A DNA stretch of 64,000 bases from positions 620,001 through 684,000 of the forward strand of contig NZ_JAPENL010000001.1 in the NCBI RefSeq assembly GCF_026342015.1. Reading direction: 5' to 3'. The notes under the pieces were generated by a model that was given only the letters and a program-made list of their open reading frames with translations, was not told the DNA's origin and ran no database searches. Shown one piece after another: positions 8,910 to 16,974 of the stretch. The DNA comes from Micromonospora lupini (GTDB taxonomy: Bacteria > Actinomycetota > Actinomycetes > Mycobacteriales > Micromonosporaceae). The position numbers were made by a program, and so were the translations under genes. Position 1 is the first letter of the stretch. Each line of letters starts with the position of its first letter.

Positions 8910-9797
8910 GTGCGCGGAATCCTACTCGCCGGCGGCACCGGCTCCCGGCTCTGGCCGATCACCCGGGCAGTGTCCAAGCAGCTGATGCCGGTCTTCGACA
9001 AGCCGATGATCTACTACCCCCTCTCCACCCTGGTGATGTCCGGGGTGCGGGAGATCCTGATGATCACCACTCCGGAGGACCAGGACCAGTTCCGCCGGTT
9101 GCTCGGCGACGGCAGCCAGTTCGGGCTGCGGCTGGAGTACGTGACGCAGGCCCGGCCGGAGGGCATCGCCCAGGCGTTCATCCTCGGCGCGGACTTCATC
9201 GGCGACGAGTCGGTGGCGCTGATCCTCGGCGACAACATCTTCCACGGCGTCGGCCTGGGTCGGCAGCTGGCCGCCCACAGCGACCTGGTCGGCGGCCGGG
9301 TGTTCGCGTACCCGGTGGCCAACCCGCAGGAGTACGGCGTGGTGGACTTCGACGCCGCGGGTCGGGTGCTCTCGATCGAGGAGAAGCCGGCCCGGCCGAA
9401 GTCGCGCTACGCGGTGCCGGGCCTGTACTTCTACGACAACCGCGTGGTGGACATCGCCGCCAAGATCACCCCCAGCGCCCGGGGCGAGCTGGAGATCACG
9501 GCTGTCAACGAGGTGTACCGGGAGACCGGTGAGCTGTCCGTCACCCTGCTGGACCGGGGCACGGCCTGGCTGGACACCGGCACGTTCGCCTCGATGATGC
9601 AGGCCGGCGAGTTCGTCCGGGTGATCGAGGAGCGGCAGGGGCTGAAGATCGGCTGTGTCGAGGAGGTGGCCTGGCGGGCCGGCCTGATCGACGACGACCA
9701 GCTGCGTGCCCTCGCCGAGCCGCTGGTCAAGAGCGGCTACGGCGACTACCTGTTCGGTCTGCTGGCCGAGAAGAACGACGCGCAGGTGACTCGATGA
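8910..9797 (+). CDS. rmlA: Glucose-1-phosphate thymidylyltransferase
   Basis: RmlA joins glucose-1-phosphate and dTTP to make dTDP-glucose. The 295-residue protein has the nucleotidyltransferase signature [20 protein letters not shown], the family sequence [29 protein letters not shown], and EYGVVDFD then [10 protein letters not shown] and WLDTGTF, all as in bacterial RmlA. Length matches the family (about 290). It probably starts as a leaderless GTG. The stop overlaps rmlC by 4 nt. Confidence 0.97.
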   Translation: MRGILLAGGTGSRLWPITRAVSKQLMPVFDKPMIYYPLSTLVMSGVREILMITTPEDQDQFRRLLGDGSQFGLRLEYVTQARPEGIAQAFILGADFIGDESVALILGDNIFHGVGLGRQLAAHSDLVGGRVFAYPVANPQEYGVVDFDAAGRVLSIEEKPARPKSRYAVPGLYFYDNRVVDIAAKITPSARGELEITAVNEVYRETGELSVTLLDRGTAWLDTGTFASMMQAGEFVRVIEERQGLKIGCVEEVAWRAGLIDDDQLRALAEPLVKSGYGDYLFGLLAEKNDAQVTR

Positions 9798-10417
9798 AGA
9801 TCCGCGAGCTGGGCATCGAGGGCGCCTGGGAGATCTCGCCGCAGCAGCACGGCGACCCGCGCGGCATGTTCATGGAGTGGTACCGCTTCGACAAGCTCGC
9901 CGAGGTGGTGGGGCACCCGCTGCGGCTGGCCCAGGCCAACCTGTCGGTCTCCGCGCGCGGCGTGGTGCGCGGCGTGCACTTCGCCGACGTCCCGCCCGGG
10001 CAGGCCAAGTACGTCACCTGTGTACGCGGCGCGGTCCTCGACGTGATCGTGGACCTGCGGGTGGGCTCGCCGACCTTCGGCCGCTGGGAGGGCGTCCGCC
10101 TCGACGACACCGACCGGCGGGCGGTCTACCTCAGCGAGGGCCTGGGGCACGGGTTCTGCGCGCTTACCGACGACGCGACGCTGAGCTACCTCTGCTCGGC
10201 CACGTACAACCCGACGGGCGAGCACGCGGTGCACCCGCTGGACGAGGAGCTGGGCATCGAGTGGCCCGCCGACGTTCCGCTGCTGTCCGCCCGCGACGAC
10301 GCCGCGCCGACCCTGGCGCAGGCGCGCGAGCGCGGTCTGCTGCCGGAGTACGACGCCTGCCGGCGGTTCGTGGCGAGCCTCGGGCCGGACGGAATGTCGC
10401 ACTCAACCGGTATGTGA
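9794..10417 (+). CDS. rmlC: dTDP-4-dehydrorhamnose 3,5-epimerase family protein
   Basis: RmlC epimerises dTDP-4-keto-6-deoxyglucose at C3 and C5. The 207-residue cupin has the family features [20 protein letters not shown] (active-site His), [16 protein letters not shown] and [14 protein letters not shown]. The ATG overlaps the rmlA stop by 4 nt. No rmlD reductase lies in the window, so the dTDP-L-rhamnose route is completed elsewhere or the product is another deoxysugar; a mono-epimerase of the NovW type cannot be excluded. Confidence 0.9.
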   Translation: MKIRELGIEGAWEISPQQHGDPRGMFMEWYRFDKLAEVVGHPLRLAQANLSVSARGVVRGVHFADVPPGQAKYVTCVRGAVLDVIVDLRVGSPTFGRWEGVRLDDTDRRAVYLSEGLGHGFCALTDDATLSYLCSATYNPTGEHAVHPLDEELGIEWPADVPLLSARDDAAPTLAQARERGLLPEYDACRRFVASLGPDGMSHSTGM

Positions 10418-10473
10418 CCACCCCCGGGGCACGACCTGTGGTGTGACAGTGACGAACCGGGCCTCCGGGCGGC

Positions 10474-10479
10474 TAATGT
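10474..10479 (+). promoter_or_regulatory. -10 box (TAATGT) of pafA, leaderless arrangement
   Basis: TAATGT ends 6 nt before the pafA ATG, the spacing expected when the mRNA begins at the start codon. The same spacing is seen for rmlA and pafB. There is no Shine-Dalgarno sequence. Confidence 0.55.
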
Positions 10480-10485
10480 CACACC

Positions 10486-11844
10486 ATGGAGCGGCGAATC
10501 TTCGGCCTCGAGACCGAGTACGGCGTCACCTGCACCTATCGCGGGCAGCGGCGGCTGTCCCCGGACGAGGTCGCGCGGTATCTGTTCCGTCGCGTCGTGT
10601 CCTGGGGTCGGTCGAGCAACGTGTTCCTGCGCAACGGGGCCCGACTCTATCTGGACGTCGGGTCGCATCCGGAGTACGCGACGCCGGAGTGCGACTCGGT
10701 GACCGACCTGGTGGCCCACGACCGGGCCGGCGAGCGGATCCTGGAGGGGCTGCTCGTCGACGCGGAGAAGCGGCTGCACGACGAGGGCATCGCAGGTGAG
10801 ATCTACCTGTTCAAGAACAACACCGACTCGGCCGGCAACTCGTACGGCTGCCACGAGAACTACCTGGTCTCGCGGCACGGCGAGTTCGGCCGGCTCGCTG
10901 ACGTGCTCATCCCGTTCCTGGTCACCAGGCAGTTGATCTGTGGGGCCGGCAAGGTCCTGCAGACCCCGCGCGGCGCGGTCTACTGCCTGTCGCAGCGGGC
11001 CGAGCACATCTGGGAGGGCGTCTCCTCGGCGACGACCCGCAGCCGACCGATCATCAACACCCGCGACGAGCCGCACGCCGACGCCGAGCGCTACAGGCGC
11101 CTGCACGTCATCGTCGGCGACTCGAACATGAACGAGGTCACCACGCTGCTCAAGGTCGGCACCGCCGACATCGTGCTGCGGATGATCGAGGCCGGGGTCG
11201 TCATGCGGGACCTGTCGCTGGAGAACCCGATCCGGGCGATCCGCGAGGTCTCGCACGACATCACCGGCCGCCGCAAGGTGCGACTGGCCTCCGGCAAGGA
11301 GGTCAGCGCTCTCGACATCCAGCAGGAATACCTGGCCAAGGCCACCGAGTTCGTCGAGCGCCGCGGCGGCGACCAGGCCGCCAAGCGGGTCGTCGAGTTG
11401 TGGGGGCGGGTGCTCAACGCGGTGGAGAGCGGTGACCTGGAACCGGTCTCGCGCGAGATCGACTGGGTCAGCAAGCTGCGGCTGATCGAGCGCTACCAGC
11501 GCAAGCACGACCTTCCCCTGTCGCACCCCCGGGTGGCGCAGATGGACCTGGCGTACCACGACGTGCGCCGTGGGCGTGGCCTCTACGGGCTGCTGGAGCG
11601 TCGCGGCGAGGTGGACCGGGTGGCCACCGACCCGGAGATCTTCGAGGCCAAGGAGACCCCGCCGCAGACCACGCGGGCGCGGCTGCGCGGCGAGTTCATC
11701 AGGCACGCCCAGGAGAAGCGGCGCGACTTCACAGTCGACTGGGTGCACCTGAAGCTCAACGACCAGGCGCAGCGCACCGTGCTCTGCAAGGACCCGTTCC
11801 GGGCGTACGACGAGCGGGTGGAGCGGTTGATCGCCAGCATGTGA
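10486..11844 (+). CDS. pafA: Pup-protein ligase PafA
   Basis: PafA uses ATP to phosphorylate the C-terminal Glu of Pup and couples it to substrate lysines. The 452-residue protein begins [14 protein letters not shown] (Mg/ATP glutamate at position 9), has [17 protein letters not shown] with catalytic Asp57, [39 protein letters not shown] and ends VDERVxRLIASM-like, as in mycobacterial PafA. It lacks the Dop-loop, which distinguishes it from Dop at 999-2516. It is separated from dop-pup-prcBA by 5 kb of polysaccharide genes. Confidence 0.97.
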   Translation: MERRIFGLETEYGVTCTYRGQRRLSPDEVARYLFRRVVSWGRSSNVFLRNGARLYLDVGSHPEYATPECDSVTDLVAHDRAGERILEGLLVDAEKRLHDEGIAGEIYLFKNNTDSAGNSYGCHENYLVSRHGEFGRLADVLIPFLVTRQLICGAGKVLQTPRGAVYCLSQRAEHIWEGVSSATTRSRPIINTRDEPHADAERYRRLHVIVGDSNMNEVTTLLKVGTADIVLRMIEAGVVMRDLSLENPIRAIREVSHDITGRRKVRLASGKEVSALDIQQEYLAKATEFVERRGGDQAAKRVVELWGRVLNAVESGDLEPVSREIDWVSKLRLIERYQRKHDLPLSHPRVAQMDLAYHDVRRGRGLYGLLERRGEVDRVATDPEIFEAKETPPQTTRARLRGEFIRHAQEKRRDFTVDWVHLKLNDQAQRTVLCKDPFRAYDERVERLIASM

Positions 11845-11851
11845 CGGGTGT

Positions 11852-11888
11852 GCCGGCCCCGGCGGTGGTGTGCGCCGACGGGGCCGGC
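11852..11888 (+). terminator. Possible terminator hairpin after pafA
   Basis: A 9-bp inverted repeat GCCGGCCCC / GGGGCCGGC with a 19-nt loop lies 8 nt after the pafA stop. There is no T-run. It precedes a separate -10 box for the next small gene. Confidence 0.4.
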
Positions 11889-11911
11889 CGGCCCGGTAGG
11901 CTGGGCGCGCC

Positions 11912-12115
11912 ATGACGACTTCTGGACCATCCGACCGCTCCGAGCGCTCCGAGCGCGGCACCGAGCGGCAGAACTGGGTCGAACGCCGGCGGGAGAAGAT
12001 CCGCGCCGAGATCGACCGCAACCGGCGCGGTGACTACACCGTGCCGACGTGGGTGCTGGCCCTGGCGCTGGTGCTCATCGTGGGCGGCTGGCTCGCCCTG
12101 ATCTTCCTCTCCTGA
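11912..12115 (+). CDS. Small single-pass membrane protein
   Basis: The 67-residue product has a basic, hydrophilic N-terminal half (RQNWVERRREKIRAEIDRNRRGDY) and one C-terminal membrane helix (WVLALALVLIVGGWLALIFL). TAGGCT (11897-11902), 9 nt upstream of the ATG, is a plausible -10 box; no Shine-Dalgarno sequence is seen. The downstream 40 nt contain three imperfect copies of CTGACCCCGCCGG. I do not recognise the family; the even codon use and clear topology support a real gene next to pafA. Confidence 0.7.
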   Translation: MTTSGPSDRSERSERGTERQNWVERRREKIRAEIDRNRRGDYTVPTWVLALALVLIVGGWLALIFLS

Positions 12116-12292
12116 CCCCGCCGGCTGACCCCGCCGTCCCCGCCGGCTGACCCCGTTGGTGACCCACCGGGGCCAGAGGTTGGCCCGGCCGGGTCGCGTC
12201 GACGGGTACCCGTTCGCCGTCGCCGACGCGGGCGGGGTTCGCCCGCCCACCACGTCGACGACACCGGGAAGCCGACGACGCGGGAGGCGATC

Positions 12293-13435
12293 ATGGACGA
12301 CGACCGGACGGTGCCGCAGCCGGAACGTGGCGGGGGAGGCTGGGAGGACCCCGGGCCGCGCGACGTGGTCCGGGACCGGCAGAACCCCGACCTGCTGACC
12401 CCGCCGAGCACGGACGCGGGGACGCTGCCCAACCTGCGGTTCTCCTTCTCCGACGCGCACAACCGGGTGCAGCGCGGCGGTTGGACCCGCGAGGTGACAG
12501 TACGCGAGCTGCCGATCGCCACCGAGCTCAGCGGCGTGGACATGGCGCTGGAACCGGGCGGCTACCGGGAGATGCACTGGCACAAGCAGTCCGAGTGGGC
12601 GTACGTGTCGCGCGGCAGCGCCCGGATCAGCGCGGTCGACCAGGAGGGCCGCAACTTCCTCGACGACGTACGCGCCGGAGACCTGTGGTTCTTTCCGCAG
12701 GGGGTGCCGCACCACATCCAGGCGCTCGACGAGGGCGTGGAGTTCCTGCTGGTCTTCGACGACGGGGCGTTCACCGAGAACGGCACGTTCCTGATCAGCG
12801 ACTTCTTCGCGCACACCCCGAAGGACGTGCTGGCCAAGAACTTCGGGTGGCGACCCGAGCAGCTCGACTCCATCCCGGAGCGGGAGAAGTACATCTTCGC
12901 GGGGCAGGTGCCGCCGCCGCTGGACCGCGACCGGGTGGTCAGCCCTACCGGGGACGTGCCCCGCAGCCTGAGCCACCGGCTGCTCGCGCAGAAGCCGCAG
13001 CGGTTCGCGGGCGGCCAGGTCCGCATCGCCGACATCACCCAGTTCCCGGCGGCCACCACGATCTGCGCCGCGCTTGTCGAGGTCGACCCGGGCGGTATGC
13101 GCGAGCTGCACTGGCACCCGACCGACGACGAGTGGCAGTACTACCTCTCCGGCCACGGCCGGATGGGCGTGTTCGCCAGTCAGGGCGTGGCCGGCACCTT
13201 CGACATGCGCTCGGGTGACGTCGGGTACGTGCCGTTCGCCTACGGCCACTACATCGAGAACCTCGGCACCGAGCCGCTGGTCTTCCTGGAGATGTTCCGC
13301 AAGCCCCGGTTCGAGTCCGTCTCGCTGACCCAGTGGATGGCGAACACCCCGGCCCAGGTCAGCGCGGACACCCTCAACCTGCCCCGAGAGTTGATCGAGG
13401 CCCTGCCCCGCGACCAACGCCCGGTGATCCGCTGA
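12293..13435 (+). CDS. oxdC: Oxalate decarboxylase (bicupin)
   Basis: OxdC splits oxalate to formate and CO2 with Mn in each of two cupin domains. The 380-residue protein aligns residue for residue with the known Bacillus enzyme: N-terminal site H95, H97, E101, H140 with R92, and C-terminal site H273, H275, E280, H319 with R270 and E333. The flexible lid is TENGT at 161-165, keeping the catalytic Glu162 that favours decarboxylase over oxidase activity. There is no signal peptide, so it acts in the cytoplasm. GGGAGGCGATC precedes the ATG. It stands alone between pafA's neighbour and a convergent gene. Confidence 0.93.
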   Translation: MDDDRTVPQPERGGGGWEDPGPRDVVRDRQNPDLLTPPSTDAGTLPNLRFSFSDAHNRVQRGGWTREVTVRELPIATELSGVDMALEPGGYREMHWHKQSEWAYVSRGSARISAVDQEGRNFLDDVRAGDLWFFPQGVPHHIQALDEGVEFLLVFDDGAFTENGTFLISDFFAHTPKDVLAKNFGWRPEQLDSIPEREKYIFAGQVPPPLDRDRVVSPTGDVPRSLSHRLLAQKPQRFAGGQVRIADITQFPAATTICAALVEVDPGGMRELHWHPTDDEWQYYLSGHGRMGVFASQGVAGTFDMRSGDVGYVPFAYGHYIENLGTEPLVFLEMFRKPRFESVSLTQWMANTPAQVSADTLNLPRELIEALPRDQRPVIR

Positions 13436-13451
13436 CCCCGATCCTCAAGAG

Positions 13452-13509
13452 GTGATCAAGAGATTTGCGTCAATGTCAGGCCGCATTCTGACCCCAACCT
13501 CTTGATCAC
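13452..13509. repeat. Long imperfect palindrome (REP-like / bidirectional terminator)
   Basis: Arms 13452-13472 and 13489-13509 match at 18 of 21 positions, including a perfect outer 11-bp block GTGATCAAGAG / CTCTTGATCAC, around a 16-nt loop. It sits between the convergent oxdC and DUF3866 genes and may end both transcripts. The GATCAAGAG core is AT-richer than the surroundings, which suggests a dispersed intergenic element. Confidence 0.6.
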
Positions 13510-13528
13510 GGGGGTGGGGTGGCGCGGG

Positions 13529-14617
13529 TCAGGGGGTGAGGAGGGTTGTGGCGTGGCGGCCGGCTGCGGCGGCGGCCAGGAAGTAGGCGTGGTCGGCGTC
13601 GAGGTTGCGGCCCATCGTGGACAGCGGCACGGCGCTGGCGCGCAACGCGGCGTCGAGGCCGGCGGTGGGCACCCGCACGATCCGGTGCCGGGCCGTCAGC
13701 GGCGCCAGCGCCGTGTCGACCTCGGTGGCCAGCGCCGGGTCCAGGTCGTCGGGCACCACCAGCTCCGCCGGTGCGAGCGCCACCCGGCCGTACGCGGTGA
13801 GGCTGTGATGCGACACGCCGCGGTGCCGGGGGCGGGGGTCGGCGTCGGAGATGCGCAGTGAGCCGACCGGCCGGCCGCCGAGCGTGGCGACCGCGTTGAC
13901 GGCCTCGCCGACGGCGACGCCGGAGAAGCCCCACCGGGTGCCGGTGCCCAGGTTGCCGGGCCCCTGGGCCACGATCGCCACGTCCGCGTCCAGCACGTGG
14001 CGGGCGGCGAGGAGGCCGCCGTGCAGGGTGGTGGCCTCCAGGTCGCCGCCGAACGCCTGCCCGACGGTGATCGTCCCGGCCAGCTCGTCCCGCAGCCCGG
14101 CGAGGGTGCGGGAGAACCAGGCGGGCAACGCCCCGCCGTCGGTGAGCAGGTACGCCACGCGGGCGTGTGGGGCGTCGGCCCGGACGCCGGCCAGGATCGC
14201 CGGCAGCGCCGAGTGCAGGTCGGCGGTGACCACGGGCATCCCGCCCAGGTCGTCGGCGTCGGCGAGGACGGCGCGGTGTGGGCTGGCCTCCTCGTCGACG
14301 CCGAGCAGGATCGGCTGCAACGGGGTGTAGCGGGCCTTGACGAGGTGCCCGGCGTCGCGCGTGTCGGCGGCGTCCGGCGGGTCCGGGGGCAGCCGGTCCG
14401 GCAGGGCCACCACGAGGGCGTACCCGCCGGTGCCCAGCCCCATCAGCAGCGCGCCGGCGTTGAGCAGCACCCGGTCACCCGGCTCGGGCGTGCCGACCAG
14501 CTCGGGGTAGGCCAGCGCCCGCATGCGCGTGCCGTCGGGCAGGTCGACGTCGAGTTCCACCGCCCCGGTCCACTGCCGCCGCAGCGCCGCCACCGTCCCC
14601 GCCCGCCATCGCACCAT
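13529..14617 (-). CDS. DUF3866 family protein
   Basis: The 362-residue protein begins MVRWRAGTVAALRRQW and matches the actinobacterial DUF3866 family in general character: a beta-rich N terminus, ALLMGLGTGGYALVVALP, VDEEASPH, VAYLLTDGGALPAWFSRT, VAIVAQGPGNLGTGTRWGFSG and HRGVSHHSLTAYGRV. The function is unknown; Gly-rich strands and the QGPGNLGTGT loop suggest a nucleotide- or cofactor-binding fold. ATG at 14617 is chosen because TAGCGT lies 7 nt upstream, a leaderless promoter; a longer in-frame start at 14734 would encode a low-complexity extension and is not supported. Confidence 0.75.
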   Translation of the reverse strand: MVRWRAGTVAALRRQWTGAVELDVDLPDGTRMRALAYPELVGTPEPGDRVLLNAGALLMGLGTGGYALVVALPDRLPPDPPDAADTRDAGHLVKARYTPLQPILLGVDEEASPHRAVLADADDLGGMPVVTADLHSALPAILAGVRADAPHARVAYLLTDGGALPAWFSRTLAGLRDELAGTITVGQAFGGDLEATTLHGGLLAARHVLDADVAIVAQGPGNLGTGTRWGFSGVAVGEAVNAVATLGGRPVGSLRISDADPRPRHRGVSHHSLTAYGRVALAPAELVVPDDLDPALATEVDTALAPLTARHRIVRVPTAGLDAALRASAVPLSTMGRNLDADHAYFLAAAAAGRHATTLLTP

Positions 14618-14672
14618 GACGGGCACGCTAGCCGCGCGGACCGGCCGGCCCGCGCCCGGGTCGGCCCGCCCC

Positions 14673-15848
14673 TCAGCGGGCGTCGGGTTCGCCGCCGGCG
14701 TCGACGTTGGGCCGGGCCTGGGTGGGGTCGGCATCGCCGCCGGCGCCGGGCCGGTCCCGGGTGGGCTCGGGTTCGCCGCCGACGTCGATGTTGGGCCGGG
14801 CCTGGGTGGGGTCGGGTGTACTCCCGGCGTTGGGCCGGGCCTGGCCGGCGTCGGGTTCGCCGCCGGCGTCGGCGTTGGGCCGGGCCTGGGTGTGGCGGGC
14901 CCTTCCGGCGGCCCCGGGCACCGAACGGGTGGGGTCGAGGAAGACGTAGCGGATCTCCGGGTACCGGTCGGTGAGCCGCCGCTCGGCCTCGTCGGCGGTC
15001 GCCTCGATGGCCGCCCCGGTGGCCTCGTCGCGGAAGTCGACCTTCGCGGCCACGAGGATGTCGTCCGGGCCGAGCTGCATCGTCAGCAGGGTGTCGATCC
15101 GCTCCACCTCCGGCAGCCCGGCCAGGTCGTGCTCGATCTCGCGGCGCAGCCGCTCCGGGACGGCCCGGCCGACCAGCAGCGACAGGTTGTTACCGGCCAG
15201 GACCCCGGCGACGGCCAGCAGCAGCAGCCCGATCAGGATCGACGCGACGCCGTCCCACACCTCGTCGCCGGTGGCCTGGGACAGGCCGACGCCGAGCGCG
15301 GCCAGCAGCAGGCCGATCAGGGCCGCGCTGTCCTCCAGGAAGACCGCCTTGACCGTGGTGTCGGCGGTCAGTCGCAGGAACCGGCGAGGTGTCGTCTGCC
15401 AGCGCGCGGACTCGCGGCGGACCTGCCGCACGGCCCGGGCCAGCGAGATCGACTCGATGACGAACGACACCGCCAGCACGACGTACGAGATCAGGTACTC
15501 GCCGCTGTGCTCGTGCACCAGGATGGTGGTGACGCCGTGGGTGACGGCGAAGCCGGCGCCGGCCACGAAGGTGAACATGGCGGCGAAGAACGCCCAGACG
15601 TAGCTCTCCTTGCCGTACCCGAAGGGGTGTCGTTTGTCGGCCGGGCGGGCCCCGCGGCGCAGCGCCTGGAACAGCAGCACCTCGGTGGTCGTGTCGGCGA
15701 CCGAGTGCGCCGCCTCGGAGAGCATCGCGGCCGACCCGGAGATCAGCCCGGCGACCAGCTTGGCGATCGCGATGGCGAGGTTGGCGGCGCCCGCGACGAC
15801 CACCGTGCCGACGCTCTCGCTCTCGGTCTTCATCCCGGCTTCCGACAT
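14673..15848 (-). CDS. Cation diffusion facilitator transporter with repetitive C-terminal tail
   Basis: CDF proteins export divalent metals by proton antiport. The first ~310 residues show six membrane segments, the TM2 metal motif SEAAHSVAD (H48, D52), the TM5-type motif EDSAALIGL, and a cytoplasmic ferredoxin-like domain (LRREIEHDLAGLPEVERIDTLL and onward). The last ~75 residues are a hydrophilic tail with four copies of QARPN in imperfect repeats rich in Gly, Asp, Glu and Pro. TAGGGT lies 7 nt before ATG 15848, supporting a leaderless start there; ATG 15833 has GGAAG upstream and is an alternative. Confidence 0.88.
   Translation of the reverse strand: MSEAGMKTESESVGTVVVAGAANLAIAIAKLVAGLISGSAAMLSEAAHSVADTTTEVLLFQALRRGARPADKRHPFGYGKESYVWAFFAAMFTFVAGAGFAVTHGVTTILVHEHSGEYLISYVVLAVSFVIESISLARAVRQVRRESARWQTTPRRFLRLTADTTVKAVFLEDSAALIGLLLAALGVGLSQATGDEVWDGVASILIGLLLLAVAGVLAGNNLSLLVGRAVPERLRREIEHDLAGLPEVERIDTLLTMQLGPDDILVAAKVDFRDEATGAAIEATADEAERRLTDRYPEIRYVFLDPTRSVPGAAGRARHTQARPNADAGGEPDAGQARPNAGSTPDPTQARPNIDVGGEPEPTRDRPGAGGDADPTQARPNVDAGGEPDAR
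14707..14888 (-). repeat. In-frame minisatellite-like repeats in the CDF tail
   Basis: The 14-mer TTGGGCCGGGCCTG occurs at 14707, 14791, 14830 and 14875. Spacings of 84, 39 and 45 nt are all multiples of three, so every copy encodes QARPN in the same frame. Confidence 0.85.
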
Positions 15849-15908
15849 GAGGGCAACCCTATGACCGGCGCCGTCGCCGTGCCCGGCGGGTGGCGCGACA
15901 CCCCGGAT

Positions 15909-15924
15909 CCGAACAGATGTGCGG
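15909..15924. promoter_or_regulatory. LexA/SOS-box-like sequence between the CDF gene and pafB
   Basis: The 16-mer CCGAACAGATGTGCGG matches the actinobacterial LexA consensus TCGAACRNRYGTTCGA at all but three positions, including the R-N-R-Y centre. It lies about 40 nt upstream of the pafB -10 box and about 50 nt from the CDF -10 box, further than usual for direct repression. Confidence 0.3.
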
Positions 15925-15963
15925 CACGCCCGCGTGGGTGCACGCCTGCGGCGCGTCGGCTGC

Positions 15964-15969
15964 TAGCGT
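15964..15969 (+). promoter_or_regulatory. -10 box (TAGCGT) of pafB
   Basis: TAGCGT ends 6 nt before the pafB GTG start with no ribosome site between, consistent with a leaderless mRNA. Confidence 0.5.
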
Positions 15970-15975
15970 CTACAC

Positions 15976-16974
15976 GTGTCGCGGACCCGCACCGAACGCC
16001 TGGTCAACCTGGTGATCTGCCTCCTGTCCACGCGACGGTTCCTGACCGCCGCGCAGATCGCCGCGACCGTGCCCGGCTACGAGCACGACCCTGACGACGC
16101 GCGCGACCACGAGGCGTTCCAGCGCAAGTTCGAACGGGACAAGGCCGAGCTGCGCGAGCTGGGCGTTCCGCTGGAGACCGGCACCGCGAGCGTCTTCGAC
16201 GCCGAGCCCGGCTACCGCATCGCCCACCGTGAGTACGCGCTGCCCGACATCCCCCTGGAGCCGGACGAGGCCGCCGCGGTCGGCATCGCCGCCCGCCTGT
16301 GGCAGCACGCCGGGCTGGCCGCCGCCGCGTCGTCCGGGCTGGCCAAGCTGCGCGCCGCAGGGGTGGACGTCGACCCGCAGGCCACCCTCGGCCTGGAACC
16401 GATGGTCACCGTCGATCCCGCGTTCGCGCCGCTGACCGCCGCCGCGCGGGACCGCCGCGAGGTCGGATTCGACTACCGGGTGCCCGACCGGGACGCGCCC
16501 ACCCGCCGCCGGCTCCAACCGTGGGGCGTGGTCTGCTGGCGAGGTCGGTGGTACGTGGTCGGCCACGACCTGGACCGTTCGGCGACCCGCTGCTTCCGCC
16601 TGTCCCGGGTGGTCGGCGCGGTCCGGGTGACAGGGGCGCCCGGCGCGTACGAGCCGCCGGCCGGCGTCGACCTGATCAGCCACGTGGCCCGCTGGTCCGG
16701 GCCTGTGGAGCGCACCGGCCGGGCCACCGTGCTGGCCGCGCCCGGGCGGGCCGCCGGCCTGCGCCGCTGGGCGGTGGAGGTGACCGCCGGGCCGGACGGC
16801 GACCACCTCGTCCTGCCGTACGCCGACCCGGACGGGCTGGCCGGCCAACTCGTCGGGTACGGCCCGGACGTGCGGGTGCTCGACCCGCCGGAGGTCCGCG
16901 AGGCGGTCATCCAGCGGCTCAAGGAGATCGCCGTCCGGCACGACGAGCTGGCCGTCTCCGGGGGTGCCCGGTGA
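15976..16974 (+). CDS. pafB: Transcriptional activator PafB (WYL domain)
   Basis: PafB with PafC activates the LexA-independent DNA-damage response in mycobacteria. The 332-residue protein has an N-terminal winged helix-turn-helix (RTERLVNLVICLLSTRRFLTAAQIAATV), a middle linker, the WYL sensor region (RRLQPWGVVCWRGRWYVVGHDLD, then RCFRLSRV) and a WCX-type C-terminal domain. It is translationally coupled to pafC (GTGA overlap). Start choice is supported by the adjacent -10 box and by the family N terminus. Confidence 0.94.
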   Translation: MSRTRTERLVNLVICLLSTRRFLTAAQIAATVPGYEHDPDDARDHEAFQRKFERDKAELRELGVPLETGTASVFDAEPGYRIAHREYALPDIPLEPDEAAAVGIAARLWQHAGLAAAASSGLAKLRAAGVDVDPQATLGLEPMVTVDPAFAPLTAAARDRREVGFDYRVPDRDAPTRRRLQPWGVVCWRGRWYVVGHDLDRSATRCFRLSRVVGAVRVTGAPGAYEPPAGVDLISHVARWSGPVERTGRATVLAAPGRAAGLRRWAVEVTAGPDGDHLVLPYADPDGLAGQLVGYGPDVRVLDPPEVREAVIQRLKEIAVRHDELAVSGGAR

